Source of the DNA: Cytospora piceicola
Lineage: Eukaryota; Ascomycota; Sordariomycetes; Diaporthales; Cytosporaceae
Length of the DNA stretch: 64,000 bases
Reading direction: 5' to 3'
Assembly (NCBI GenBank): GCA_023375675.1
Contig: JALQBC010000006.1
Coordinates: 1,523,353-1,587,352, forward strand
This document shows, piece after piece, positions 47,401-59,509 of the stretch. A program made the position numbers and the translations under genes. The notes beneath the pieces were generated by a model that was given only the letters and a program-made list of their open reading frames with translations, had not been told where the DNA came from and did not search any database. The stretch's first letter is position 1. Each line of letters opens with the position of its first letter.

Positions 47401-50396
47401 AGCTATTATAATACGCCTATTAAAAACTAAGCTTTTAAATAAACCGTTCGAAAGCTCGAAGGTAAAAAGTAAATAACTATTAATAAAACTACCGAACTTT
47501 AAAAATATATTTAACTCGCTATTTAAAGTAATAAAAGGTAATAGGCCGCCTGCTTTAAATAAAAAAGGCTAGTAAAACTTAGCTTATAATAAGTAAAGTA
47601 CGTAAGACTTTTAATACGAAAGTAATAAAGTTTTAAATATAAATATATAACTCTTTTCGTTAAATAAAAAAACAACCGGTAATACTATTATAATATATAC
47701 TAATAATTTACTATAAGTAAAATCTTTTCGGCTTAAACGCTTTTAATAAGTAAAGCGAAAACCGAGAATAAAAACAAGCCGACGCTAATAAAGGCTTCTG
47801 TTAAAAAGCGGTAAAGCTTTTATAATAATACTTTTCGAAAATAAACTAATTAACGTTTCGAAAAAACGTAAGTAGTTAACCTTTTTTAATACTTTTATAC
47901 TTAATTAATTAAAAGCTTTAAATAAAAGTAACTAAGTATATAAAACGCTATACGTAGTTTTATTTATAGTAATATAATAATATTTAGCCGCTTATAAAAG
48001 TATAAGACTTACTTGTTTTCTTTTATACCGAAATAAGCTTATTAAACCGCTACCGGATAATTAAAAAAAGTTTTAAAATTATCCGGCGGCCGAGCTCTTT
48101 ATAAAGGCTATATACTTAAAACTTTAAACTTTAATTATAAAAAAAACGTAATAAAAAATAAATAAAAACGTAGTCGATAGCCGGCTACTTTTTTTTAAAT
48201 AAGTCTTTATATATAAATAAGATAAAGACGGCTTTTTAAAATATAAGAAAGTATAGATATATATATATAATAATCTTTAGCTAGTTAATATATTTTAAAG
48301 TATATACGTAGCTACGTTCGCTATATAGTTGTTTTAAATCGCTATTATTATAGCTACTTAGTTTAATTTTAAAATTAAGTAATTCGATATAATAAACGCT
48401 TTTTTAAACGCTTTACTTAAAGGTAAGCCGGTCTATTATAAGCTCCCGGATAGCTTTAAAAAGCTTAAGAAATATATACAGTTACTAAACGTATTATATA
48501 AACTATAAAACGTTTTATTATTTTAATATAAAGAATTTACGTCTATACTTAAAAAGCTCGGTTTAAAACTTAACAGAAAAAAATAATATCTCTTTTAAAA
48601 TAAGTATAAGACTATTATTATAATATTTTATATAAATAATTACCTTATAATCTATTATAAACGTAATTAATAAAAAGCTTATAAAGTAATCGATAAGCTT
48701 ATATAAATATATAAAGTAAAAGCTTAAAAAATAACGGAATAGTACTTTAAAGTTTATATCGTTAAAGATAAAGTAATAAAATATATTTACCTTACTTATA
48801 ATTCTTATATCGAAAAGATTATAAAACGTTTCGGGTTAATAAAACGAAAATCTTTAAATATTCTTTTACTATTTATACTATTTAAAAAGTATAAAAAAGT
48901 AATAATAAAAAAGTAGATTAAAGCGTATTAAAAGTAAGTTAAATTACTTTTATACTCGATAATAATAATCCGAGTAAACGTAGCTTTCTTTTCTACTTAG
49001 CTTTTTTACTTTTTAATAAATCCCGGTTTAAAGTATTTAAATATTATCGAGTAAAGTATTTCGTATCTTTATAGCTTATATACGCTTTCGATTTAATATA
49101 AAAGCGATTAAAAAAAGTTTTTATCTTTATAGTAAATACTTTTTTTATAAATAATAAAGAATTTAAATAATAATTTTATAAGTATATTATAATACTTTAT
49201 AAAAAACTTATTTATTAATAAGCTACTCGGTAAAACACTATAACTACGTTAACTATTAAAGTAAAGCTTTTAAACGTAGTATATATAGTAAAAGAGCTTA
49301 TAATAATTAAAAGGCTATTCCGAAATCTAGCCTTTAATATTAAAAGCTTATAAAACCTTTATAATAATAATTAGTAAACTATTAAACTAATCGTTAAAAA
49401 TAATAAAAAAGTAACTATAAAGCTTTATTACGTTAATATTTATAATATATAGCTTAAATAAAAATATACTAAAGGCTTATTTTATATATAATATATATTA
49501 ACCGAGTTTATATTAACTAATAAGCTTATAAAAAACTTATTAAACGTATAATTCGAGTACTTTAAAATACTATTAAATCTTTATAACGTTATATAATTAC
49601 TTAAAATAAATATAAAAAAAGACTTTTAATTTTAAAGAAATTACTTTCTACTAATATTATAAAGCTTAAAACGTAAACTTTTACTTAAAAAAGTAAGTTA
49701 ACTAAAGTATATAAGCCCTCTTTTACCTTACGCTTAAATATAATACGCTTTTTATCTTTATCTTTATCTTACTTTTCTTTTTTATTCTCTTTTTTCTTTT
49801 ACTTACTATAAACAGAAAAGCCGCTTTTATCTTCTTTATCTTTTTCGTTTTCGACCTTACCGAGTAGTATCCTTATATAAAAGTAAGCGGCGAATATAGC
49901 TTTAAAAGTTACGCCGCTTTTTTCGAAAAGCTTAATAAGCTCGATAATAATATAAATAGTAAGCTCGAAAACCGGCTTATATTTATACCTTAAGGTATAT
50001 TAAACGTAATAAATAAAACGATTAAGGTTAGTTTAATCGAAATAAACACCGGTCGAATAACTAACGAAAATAAAATAAAAATAGCTAATGTAAAAAACGT
50101 CTCGGTAAATACTAAAGCCGTCGTTATTATTATCTTTTTAAATAGTAAGCTACTTAAAGTAATTAACGAAAAACGCTTAAAAACCTAAAATAAATAGTAT
50201 ATACTCGAATAGCTAACTTACGTTAAGCTTACTACTCTTCCGGAGAGCGTTTATAAAAAAGACTATTAAGGTAAAGAATCTTTTTAACCAGTTTACTTTA
50301 CTTTTAAAGTTAGTTTTAAATTAAAAAAAAGCTCGGAAAAAGCTTACTTACCTTTCTTATAACTAACGTAAACATTTTAATAAAAGTAAAAGGCGG

Positions 50397-50402
<6 letters not shown>

Positions 50403-50445
<43 letters not shown>
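50403..50445. repeat. (TA)n microsatellite
   Basis: Uninterrupted TA dinucleotides with a single TG, inside copia element 2. Likely grown out of RIP-made TA-rich sequence. Confidence 0.9.
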
Positions 50446-50688
50446 GGTTTATTAGCTTAAAAAATATAGAAAGGTATAGTATAAAAAGAAAAAGAGCTTT
50501 TATAAGTTTAAAAAAAGCACTTAAAAGGTATATAATAAACGTTATTTTATTATATTATATTTATTTAGAAGTGTTATTATAGCTATTAAAACCCTTTACA
50601 GCTATATTTCTTTTATTATTATTTAAAACACTATAATAGCAAGCTTATAATACATATAGTAAACGATTCGAGTATCGTTTAAAAGGTA

Positions 50689-50838
50689 TATCACGTATCT
50701 AAGTATATCTAAGCCTATTTTATTATAAAGCTCGCTACTAATATAGTCTATATAAAAGAGCTTCCCACGCCTATTATAAATAGTATACAATAGCAGTTAA
50801 GTTACTCTATTCGATATACCCTACTTTGGATCGTTTTA
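50689..50838 (+). repeat. 3' LTR of copia element 2 (150 bp)
   Basis: Begins TATCACGTATCTAAGT and ends GGATCGTTTTA. Here the outer (right) half is the better-preserved one, the mirror image of the 5' LTR. Confidence 0.9.
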
Positions 50839-50992
50839 TTATACTATTACCCCGGTGGCTGCCCCCAGGGTAATTAACGACCATATGCGGTTGTAGCCTT
50901 CTTCCACTAGGAGGTTATAATAGCAGGAGTGGACGCTCGTCTTCGTAGCCCGCAAATCACCTGAGGTCAGCAACAGTACCACAAATTTGTAA

Positions 50993-51259
50993 GATACAGA
51001 GAAGGAGACACAGATAGAAATTATCCAGGATTTTGGAGATGTCGAAAAGATATGTCGCCACATCTCGCAAGTCTTCAAGGCAACCGGTGACGAGCACTGG
51101 GGCTTATACTGCGTGTGCGGCTTCGATTGCTCTACAACTGATGCGATAAGTATTGAGAAGGCCCTCCGAGATGCATGGATAGTTGAGACATGTGTTATTA
51201 GGGCTTACTGTCGTCCCGAGAGGCGACACCACCAAGTCCTACGAGGTGCCAACTACTGA
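50993..51259 (+). pseudogene. Open coding-like fragment, possibly from a condensation/acyltransferase-type protein
   Basis: An 88-codon open frame without an ATG, directly right of copia element 2, translates to a protein-like string containing VEKICRHISQVFKAT, EHWGLYCVCGF and SIEKALRDAWI. The last part recalls the SxxxxLxxAWxxLR stretch at the start of NRPS-condensation-like and acyltransferase proteins, but the match is short. Both ends are cut: TAA just upstream at 50990 and TGA at 51257. Probably a remnant of a gene disrupted by the transposon; family assignment is weak. Confidence 0.3.
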
Positions 51260-52568
51260 ATCTACGGAGGAATGCGCGAACAAGAAAGTCTTTCCTGAGG
51301 CAACCAGCACCCCGGAAGGCATTTCACCTACGTACCTCCTCAACGACAAACCTACCCTATAATTACATCCGAAATTGTCCCACCTTGCCTTATGTCCTTG
51401 CATTGGCGCCTTGATGACCTGGGAACCTGCATTTTCCTTTTCGATCTCCTGGCTGACGCGAGTTCCAGGGGCCGGGCGATTCCACATGCTTAATTCTCAA
51501 GTCTGCAAAAGATATCTTCAAGTTCTATCGAATATTCTAGTAACTACTTGTAGTTGTTGTGATATTGCCTCTATTGTCTATTCTGATCACTCTTTCAACC
51601 CCTTGGCTCTCGTGACCTTCGTAGATTGGTCAGTTCCAAAAGCCCACCTCTTCTAGTACCCAGAGCCACTGTGACACAGTGCACTCAACAGCGCCGAACG
51701 CCTCCAGCATAACGAAGTCAATTGCAGGCGCCATGTAATAGACACCAGGCTCAGGTGGGACCGCACGGACTTTATGAGAGGAGAAGTGTAGCGGCAAGGC
51801 GAGCGTTCTGTGGCAACTTATTGGCCTCAAAGGGCTTGTATCACCGTATTCGCTCTGATTTACGCTCCTCAGGTACCATCGTAGTCTAGCATTCCCACGA
51901 AGTGGTGATGCACGGCAGGTTTCCAAGAATAGGAAGATTCAAGTAAGACATCGGTGAAGGTCGTGAGACTCCACCCATCCTGTTATGTCGCATAAGGTGT
52001 AGTGTGCCACCTTGTAGGCTAGATCCCCTCCCTGATTTCCCTCATTTTTGTGTTGGTTGACGCTTGTGAATGTTGATTGGTCTTAGTTGGTCAAATTTAA
52101 ATGTTGGCGGGATTTGCGCGATGTATTACATTCATATGGTATCACTTAATTTTCCGTGACACGCACATACGGGTTTGAATGCATTGGCACGGCACAGCAA
52201 AGAAACTGCGGGTCCAGATTGCCACAATCTGAAAAATGATTTGGTGATATAGGTAGCGTCACTGGACCAACTGCATTTCAAGTGCATTGGACAGATGGGT
52301 CTTGAGCTGGTTGCAATCTCATCAATGCAATATATGGATATAAGCACATATGGAAGAAACAGGAACCCCCAGAACTACGCAGGCATTGGACAGATGAGCC
52401 TTCGTGACATCACCGCTCAATTTTCCAATTATAATTCGCCTAGATGGTGAGCTCCGGATTTTGAATTCTGACTTTGCCTGCTACCTGTAGTGGAATTACA
52501 GTACGCTTCAACGACTCCGATTAACCTTACAAAACGGACCCGGGGTCAGAGCACTGCGAGCGATCATC
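51260..52568. other. Spacer upstream of the P450 gene
   Basis: Several 70-100 codon frames exist on both strands, none with recognisable content. Segments of 51630-51930 may be further debris of the fragment at 50993. The P450 promoter must lie in the last few hundred bases; no TATA box is convincing. Confidence 0.4.
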
Positions 52569-54367
52569 ATGGGCTTCCTCGAACATATACCTTGGCAAAC
52601 TCTTGCCACGTCGACTTTTGTCTACTTTGCCAGTCTGGTGTTCTACAGGCTGTTTCTGCACCCTTTGGCTAAGTTTCCGGGGCCCAAGCTAGCTGCCGTC
52701 ACTCGCCACTATGAAGGCTATCATGACGTTGTGCGCAATGGGCAATACACCTTTCGAATCGCCGAAATGCACGAACGATATGGTATAACCCCGTCCTGAA
52801 TTGTATCAGAGACCATGAGTTCTAACAACCGTGTGCTAAGGTCCAATTGTGAGAATTAGCCCGTACGAGCTTCATATCAACGATCCATCGTACTACGAGA
52901 AGCTGTACCGCCAGGACGGCCGATGGAACAAAGATGAGTGGGCATACGATGCTTTCGGTGCCCCTATGTCTTCAATCTGTTCAGTGGACCATGACTTGCA
53001 CAAGCGGCGTCGGGCGCCTCTGAATTCCTTTTTCTCGAAAGTCAATGTGGTACGCAAACAGCATATGATCGAGGACCTCGTGGACACGCTTTGCAAGCGC
53101 CTCGACCGCTTGCAGGGGACCACGGTCAACATCAGCACGGCTATCAGCGCCTTCACCCGAGACGTGGCCACAGACTTTGTCCTCGGGAAGAACTACCACA
53201 ACCTGGACAACGAGAACTTTGGAGCAGATATGACAAACATTCTCCAGAGCTCTGGAGCGATCTGGCGAACGACTAAGCACGTCCGCTTCCTTGGGCCTTT
53301 GATGAAATCACTGCCCATAGACTGGATTGAGAAGACCGGAGATGCCGGGACAAAGGCATTCTTCGCATTTCTGAAGGTGAAGATGGCTGAAACCCCGCTC
53401 AAGTGTCTGCTAAAATATGCTGATGATGTTGACTGCACAGGATTGCTTGCAAACCACCAAGGACATCGTCTCGTCGCATGCACCTTCCTCCGTTAAAGGC
53501 ACTGAAGACACTCAACATGAGACTATCATTCATGCGATTCTTCACTCCGAACTGCCGGCCCCCGAGAAATCTGTGGCACGTATCAACGATGAAGTTGGCA
53601 CCATTACCGGCGCTGCATTCGAAACGGCCGCCCAGTCTATTCGCACTGTTCTTTACCATCTGTACAGTGACCAGAAAATGTTGGCACGCCTGCGTGCGGA
53701 GCTGGCCGTTGCCCATCAGGGAGGTGACGGAGAGCTCTCTATACCCGTCCTGGAGAAGCTCCCTTTTCTGAACGGTGTTATTCGCGAGGGATTGCGATTG
53801 AGTCCCGGACTTGCCACTCGTTTAGCGCGCGTGGCGCCTGATCACGATCTCTTCTACAATGAGTGGAGAATCCCGGCTGGAACTCCGGTTGGAATGACAG
53901 GTATGTGAAACGCTTGACAACTACTTTTCTAAGGTGCTCACAATGCTATAGTTATACATATGCATCACGATAGGAAGGTGTATCCGGAACCTAAGAACTT
54001 TATCCCTGAGCGCTGGATCGACGAGGCGAAACCGTCCGATAAAACGTTTGCACCGTTCTCAAAAGGTACTCGGAGCTGTCTTGGCATGTAGTAAGTCAAT
54101 CATCTTGTGTCTAAACCCTTGGAAAGATCATTTTATGTTCTGCTTCTTCAGCAGCAATACGACTTCTCTGTGTCCCGACTGACGCTTGGATAATCCAGCC
54201 TTGCCTGGGCAGAGATGTACATTGTTGTCGCCAGGCTTGTCCGGCGCTTTGATCTTCAACTCCAAGGAGCTGGACCAAAGGATGTGGAGTGTTTTAGTGA
54301 CCAGTTCATCATTGGAACAGCTGACGTAGGCGGCATCAAAGCCATTGTCACTAGATATGAGGGTTGA
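52569..54367 (+). CDS. Cytochrome P450 monooxygenase, 505 aa, five exons (trichodiene-oxygenase-like)
   Basis: Exons 52569-52782, 52841-53376, 53441-53900, 53952-54090 and 54199-54367; introns 58, 64, 51 and 108 bp. Spliced product 505 aa, normal for a microsomal fungal P450. An N-terminal membrane anchor (about residues 9-27) is followed by [21 protein letters not shown], the proline hinge. The I-helix reads [10 protein letters not shown] (Glu-Thr pair kept). The K-helix is EGLR (366-369), the PERF-type motif FIPERW, and the heme loop [13 protein letters not shown] with Cys near 446. The [18 protein letters not shown] and [19 protein letters not shown] patterns resemble the group around trichodiene oxygenases, which act in terpenoid or other secondary metabolism. 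Substrate cannot be told. The gene is intact although it lies between RIP-destroyed transposons, and no backbone synthase is seen in the window. Confidence 0.93.
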
Positions 54368-56175
54368 TATCTGAATCTGATAACTTTTACTTGTAAGAAG
54401 ATAGGCAGTATGGACAGACACCCTCAAGGATTTGATACTTCCAGAGATCTTATAACTAAACAGAGAAAAACACTCCTACCTAAAAGCTATTTTCTAGTAG
54501 AATAGACACGACACTACTGTATCCGTTACATGCCGACTCCTGTGGTGAGCCGACGCAAGCGTAGTCTTCGGCCCATAAGCTCAAGCATTCTCAACCGACT
54601 GCTGGGTAATATGCTTGGAACGGAATCAGTGAGGTACCGTACGTCTGGAGAATTATCGTAGCACATATCGATTACGACTGGCAGATATAAGTCGTCGCAG
54701 TTAGCGGTGTTATACCTGTCTGCGTTCCTGAAGGTCACAAGAGCAGTTAACATGGAATGGAGATGGAGATGGAGATGAATGGAGTACGTAAGTGAATAAA
54801 TATGTATAAGTCCTTAGTTATATTGAAGGTGGTAATTAGATTAGTAAGTCAAGGGAATTGATTGAGAGGTAGGTGGCCCTGATAGCAGCTACGTAGTTGA
54901 CCCTTTAGGTTATATCATTGATATTTACAGCGGTCACCAAGAGTCACCAGAACCTTCGATATCGTACAGCATCGGCGCCAGTGTGGTGGCCCAAGTAGTG
55001 AGAGTACCGGCAGTGTATGTGATACCGCATCCGTCTCCTATGGCAGTGATGCTGGCAATGGCAACATTGAACAGTCCATTTACCGCCCGATGGGCTTTCC
55101 CCCCATATTGCAACTTAGCATGTTTCTATAGCATTCTGTTCTCGAATCAGGACATATCTAACGCATATATACTGCCCGAGAACAAATTATAAAATACGCT
55201 TCCTAGTGGGGTTCCATGTTTTCAGCGGAACTGTAGTCAATGTGTTATTTGAAGTTGATAACACGGAAGCAATTGAGTCGCTATTATTCAATATGCCCGG
55301 TTATTCGCGGCCATTAGTCTAAGACATCCAAACAAGAGAAGCTTGATGATGACCCGGTCTCTCGAATTGACATTTGGAGAAGCTCACAGGTCTGCGAAAG
55401 ACCCAGAGCGGTAGTGAACTTGCAATTGCCGTTCCCAGATGCCTTTGAAAGGTCTCCTATGACTTGGTAAATTGAATGACTGCAAGTGTTTCACATATGG
55501 CACTCGCTTTCGCATTGGTAGTCGAGCTATTAAGGAGCTACTGGCGATTTTTCGATGTCGTTACATCGAGGGTCTTTGTAGGAATTATCTGTCCTGTGCA
55601 AGTGGTTGCTACTGGTGCTGTCGTTGTAGACACCGCGGTTGTGCTCGTGTAATCCACGGCGGCTTGACCGTCTAGGCGGCGCTTGGACTCAAGATATAAT
55701 AATCAAAGGCATTATAGGTTATACCGGACCAAAATTCTGATTTCAGATAACTGGCCAATATCGCTCCTCCTCGTACCCATGTCACCACGAACAGCCTCGC
55801 GCTGGGAATGTATCCACCGTTGCTCATGTTGCATTCCGTCATGTCTTGATCGTATTGATAAAGAGCCGTGGAGGACATTGTCAATCGTACTGAGTGATAC
55901 GACATGCAACCGAATGTTTCAGTTTACGCTACACGAAGTGATATATGTGTGCAACATTTGTCAGCTTGAAAATAGTCGCTGATCGATAAAGCAAGTATTA
56001 CTAGGTAATTGAATCCATAAACGCCAAAATTATCAGACTCAATGCAACAAAATCTTATCGTACATGTAAATTTTCCCTTCCCGTCCGATGACATCTCCAG
56101 ACTTTAGTATCCTCTCATACCTTATGACCATCGTACTAATACAGGTCATATCTTGTGTGGCTTTCAAAGAGAAAC
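54368..56175. other. Spacer, no firmly supported gene
   Basis: About 1.8 kb. A GGAGAT repeat lies at 54752-54775 (GGAATGGAGATGGAGATGGAGATG). A 58-codon plus frame at 55476-55652 starts with an ATG and is strongly hydrophobic (ALAFALVVELLRSYW, then VFVGIICPVQVVATGAVVV). It could be a piece of a lost multi-pass membrane protein or a chance frame. The 75-codon minus frame at 54526-54753 is unrecognised. Confidence 0.4.
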
Positions 56176-56910
56176 TCAAGTCCCCTTCTGACCCTTGACA
56201 TTCTTCCATGTCGAATAGTCAACAGGAATACTCTTCACCTCGTCTTTCTTTTCCGTGCATAGAGCATGTATCTTTGTTTTGTTAATGAGCCCAGGCGGAA
56301 TGCACATTTGTGTGGCGCTCCGGTCCCTGCCGTGGGGCATGATTGACAGGCGGATAGTTGTATCGGGTTCCCAAGAGCTGTCCAGGGACTTGATATAGTT
56401 GTCTAGGTTAGTTTCCGTGGTTTGCATCCAAAGTCGCTTGTTGCTGGAGTCCCTCTCAGGAATCCAAGCCTTATCGAGTGTGTTGAAGCTCGCCTCGTCG
56501 ACTGAAAAGACGCAGTACCTAGTGGGCTCGTGTATGAGATAGGGTCATTTCTTATAGAGCTGTGATTCTGGAATTCTACCTAAAGAACATGACTTACCAG
56601 GAATCATCCGCCGCCAGCTTCTCGTACATGTCACGGGTGGGCGAGGAATAAACACCCTTGCCGATTTGTGAGCCCCACTGTTGCCAGTTAGGATCCCAGG
56701 TCACCCCATTCTTCTTATAATCAGCAGCTTGAACCTGGACAGAGAGATATGTCAGCGAAATCATCCATTTGATACCGAGGATTTGGTTATAAAAGTCACC
56801 TGTGAGACACGCCGATATCCAATAATGATGTCTCCACGCTTGTCAAGTGAAAATGGCGAGGCTATCACAGAAGTTGTAGCCAGAAGAACAGCAAAAAAGT
56901 AGCTAAACAT
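56176..56910 (-). CDS. Small secreted protein, ADP-ribosyltransferase-fold-like candidate effector, 196 aa
   Basis: Three exons: 56910-56800, 56734-56598 and 56518-56176, with introns of 65 bp (phase 0) and 79 bp (phase 2). The 196-aa product begins with a clear signal peptide (about 18 residues, MFSYFFAVLLATTSVIAS) and has a Lys-Arg Kex2-type site at residues 24-25. The mature part opens with a GYRRVS motif and later has GSQIGKGVYSSP and WYCVF. This order (an Arg-bearing first strand, then G-x-G-x-Y/F-x-S-P, then a Trp-Tyr-Cys strand) recalls secreted ADP-ribosyltransferase-fold proteins that occur in many fungi. Three cysteines remain in the mature chain. The catalytic Glu of such enzymes cannot be placed with confidence, so activity is unproven. 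The gene is intact, with no RIP damage. Alternative: a secreted protein of an unrelated fold. No function in any host can be read from sequence. Confidence 0.72.
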
Positions 56911-58353
56911 GTTAAACAATGTGAAATATGGGTATGATTATATATACAATAGCTCGGGGAGTCGAAAAGCAAGATAAGAAAATGCAAGTGCAACGTAATG
57001 TTTAGGTCGGTTTCTAAGAAGAACTGATCGGGAGAGATGAGAGGAATGCTTTACAAGTGATATAGTGACGAGCCTTGTACTCACGAAGCCCTCCTTTCCT
57101 TTATACAGTATTCCGCTGCTATATTAAGCTGTTTCTTCTTCCAAATCTCGAAATATTTGCGGCATGGCCTCGATACAGCCTGGCTATCATATAGTCCTAC
57201 TCAGCTTATGCCTAGTATTCCAGGGCCATGATGCTGTGGTCAGTATCCACTCGGGTCTTCAGTTGCGCCCTTGGTTCCACAGTTGCGCGTGGAAATGAAT
57301 TTCCAACGTGCTTACGGTGTCCGTTCGTTTCAATCAGGGGGCACATGCATAGTAAGTAGTCGTAGTTAGCGGTGCCAGGAGTCGCTTTTAACCGGCCACA
57401 GGTATTACACATCGAGTTGAGGATTTGCTGTTCAGGTTGTCTTGTTTGGCTGCCTCGACCCTGAGACGCGCCCGGCCCCCCCCCCCCCCGCAGGTCGCTT
57501 TTCAATGACCAACACCAGGTCTACCAAGCGCAACCTCTACCGGGGCCATATAGCATAGCCACATGGCTCCTCCGATCCCAAACTGAAGAATGGGCCTATA
57601 AGCGTCAGAGGCTCTCCAAGTTAACCTGTAACTCGTGAATTCCCATCCGGTCTAACCTTCTCCATTCCTCCCGTTATACTTTCTCCCTCCAATATCCACT
57701 GAAGAGGCCTGTGGACCCACTAACCCTAAGCTGTCAATTCAGTTATACTTACCGGACAGCTGCTTACTTAAGTATGTTGGTCTCATATCCGGAAGACTAA
57801 GGGATATAATCACGACCCTGAGCTAGCAGTTTCTGCTAAACCCCGAACAGTGACGGGTTCGAGCATCGATAAAAACTTTTAGGCCTTGATACTGTGGAAC
57901 GTAATATTAATTGCAATTCCTGTAGCCGGGTTGGACTTCAGGAAAGTTGAGGCCAATGCAACGAGGGGGGGGGGCCGGGGGACTCGAGACACCCACTGGT
58001 TTCTGTACACAATATGTGCGTCAGCTGACTGCTACTAAATACACGATCCTTTTTGACTGTTGGGACGATTTGATGCAAGTGATTCGTCAAATCTGGATAA
58101 CTCGGTCTGACATAATATTACAACCCATATTTGAGGCGTCATTTGCTGTGGCCAGCACTTCGGTAAAATTAGAAACTGCATGTGGCCAAAAATTGCACAG
58201 TTAACGTAATTAACGCGAGTCGTTCAGAGCTTTAAGTATAAAGCTGCGATAACTCCTTGTCTACAACGACACTTCCTTAGCTCACTAGAACACATCTCCT
58301 ATTAACGGCGCATCTACTTGATTATATTGAAACGACCCCAATTCTCGCTACCC
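56911..58353. other. Spacer, no supported gene
   Basis: Promoter side of both neighbouring genes (56176-56910 minus and 58354-59003 plus). It holds a 14-C run (57476-57489) and a 10-G run followed by CCGGGGG (57965-57981). Open frames at 57212-57505 and 57947-58204 translate these tracts and have no family resemblance. Confidence 0.45.
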
Positions 58354-59003
58354 ATGACCCAGCTAAAGACCATTCTATCCATTCTTTGCGATGAACCATG
58401 GAGACTTGACAGCAATAACGAGTGTCAAATGATGTTTCACCGGGACGGCACTGGCGAAGTAAGTCAAACTGCTCACGATATCCAGGAAAGTGACTAACTT
58501 GCTTGACGCTGAAGATACTACTTCTCCATGAGGCTCGTGCATGGATTGGGGCTGAAACCGAGTGGAAATGCCTCGATGGTGCAGCTGTTCTCGATCGAAA
58601 CGCCACAGCTGGTCAGGACGATTACACTTCCCAAGATGACAAAGGACAGAGCAACATCATCGCCGACATCTCTATGGAGATAACTATCACCAAGCGAGCT
58701 ATCACGACTCGTGGATCGATAGAGGGCCTTGACTTAAACGACTTCTGGCTCAAAGACGAGGCTTTTATACCGAAGAGATATTCCGCGCATCTGGAGATAG
58801 GCACCTTCATAACGACCCTGGAAGCTAAATTGAACGCTATACCTCCATGGACACCGAGATTCAAGTATCGTCTGAGTTTCGATAGGTCACCGTACCCGCA
58901 AGATAAGGATTGGAAAGAGGTAGATAAAGACGAGCAGTACCTGCTGCCTCAGCCATTTCTGCCGTATAGTGAGTGGAAGGAGTTTTGTAGTGTGATGTTA
59001 TAG
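58354..59003 (+). CDS. Conserved fungal hypothetical protein, 197 aa, two exons
   Basis: Exons 58354-58458 and 58515-59003 surround a 56-bp phase-0 intron with donor GTAAGT, branch-like CTAAC and acceptor AAG. The spliced product is 197 aa. Exon 1 reads DEPWRLDSNNECQMMFHRDG-TGE and exon 2 continues ILLLHEARAWIGAETEWKCL; the strand-like pattern W-R-L-D-S-N-N-E-C-Q-M-x-F-x-x-D-G-T-G-E is one I recall from uncharacterised ascomycete proteins. The C-terminal part has IEGLDLNDFWLKDEAFIPKR and PPWTPRFKYRLSFDRSPYP. No signal peptide, membrane segment or catalytic motif is apparent. The gene lies at the edge of the next RIP block but is undamaged. Function unknown. Confidence 0.75.
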
Positions 59004-59509
59004 GGGGAGTATTAGTTAGAAAACCTTTCACAAATATTCCCCGGCCCTAATCTAGCTAGTAGGGCCTTCAGATTCCACAGGAAGACAGGTATAATAAGAT
59101 GTTACTATCTAGTAATTACATTATAGCTATATGTTAGTAGTAAATTCTACTATAATGTAATGCTAGAAGGTTAAAGTAGTAATTATCTTAAATGTATTAA
59201 GTAACTATATATTCTTATTAATAGGTTTAAATATATAGGTACTTACTTTATTTAAGCAGTCTTAATATAATTTAATTATTAAAACATATACTAATAATAC
59301 TTTATAAGCTTAACTATATATTAAAATCTTAAAAAGGTTTATTTTAATAATATAAATTTCTATCGATTTTATCTTCTTTTAAATAGGTAGAAAAACCGAT
59401 AAACTAGTTATAATTAAATATAAAATAAAAAGTAAGCTTTAAAATAGCTTTATAACTAATTTAACTTAAAGTTAAAAAACTTAATTATATAATAACTAAT
59501 AGTAATTAT
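59004..59509. other. Transition into the right-hand RIP block
   Basis: Composition changes within about 100 bp after the hypothetical gene. A 12-bp perfect inverted repeat (ATTACATTATAG at 59115-59126 and its complement at 59150-59161) could be the end of a small element. From about 59160 the sequence is RIP-type. Confidence 0.5.

Larger units (their letters stand above)
44287..50838 (+). mobile_element. Second Ty1/copia-type LTR retrotransposon, RIP-inactivated
   Basis: Two 150-bp direct repeats (44287-44436 and 50689-50838) enclose 6.25 kb of RIP-saturated DNA. Flanks are TCATA on the left and TTATA on the right, equal except for one C-to-T change at a CpA, so a 5-bp target duplication followed by RIP. 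Plus-strand broken translation near 46770-46870 keeps the spacing of the integrase end motif (TYIYKPNRSS, the position of T-P-E-Q-N-G-x-x-E-R in copia integrases). A VIFDE-like stretch near 47248 fits the region after integrase in copia polyproteins. A (TA)n run is at 50403-50445. LTR sequence differs from copia element 1, so this is a different family. No frame is intact. Confidence 0.87.

Noticed and set aside
34031..50838. Possibility that both copia blocks are one element family or one nested insertion
   Set aside because: LTR lengths (198 and 150 bp), LTR sequences and target duplications differ, and normal DNA lies between them.
54526..57505. Apparent similarity between minus-strand frames at 54526-54753 and 57212-57505 (both with a TAN-x-D-x-L string)
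   Set aside because: The shared DNA is only about 20 bp around GTTAGCGGTG; too little for a duplicated gene.
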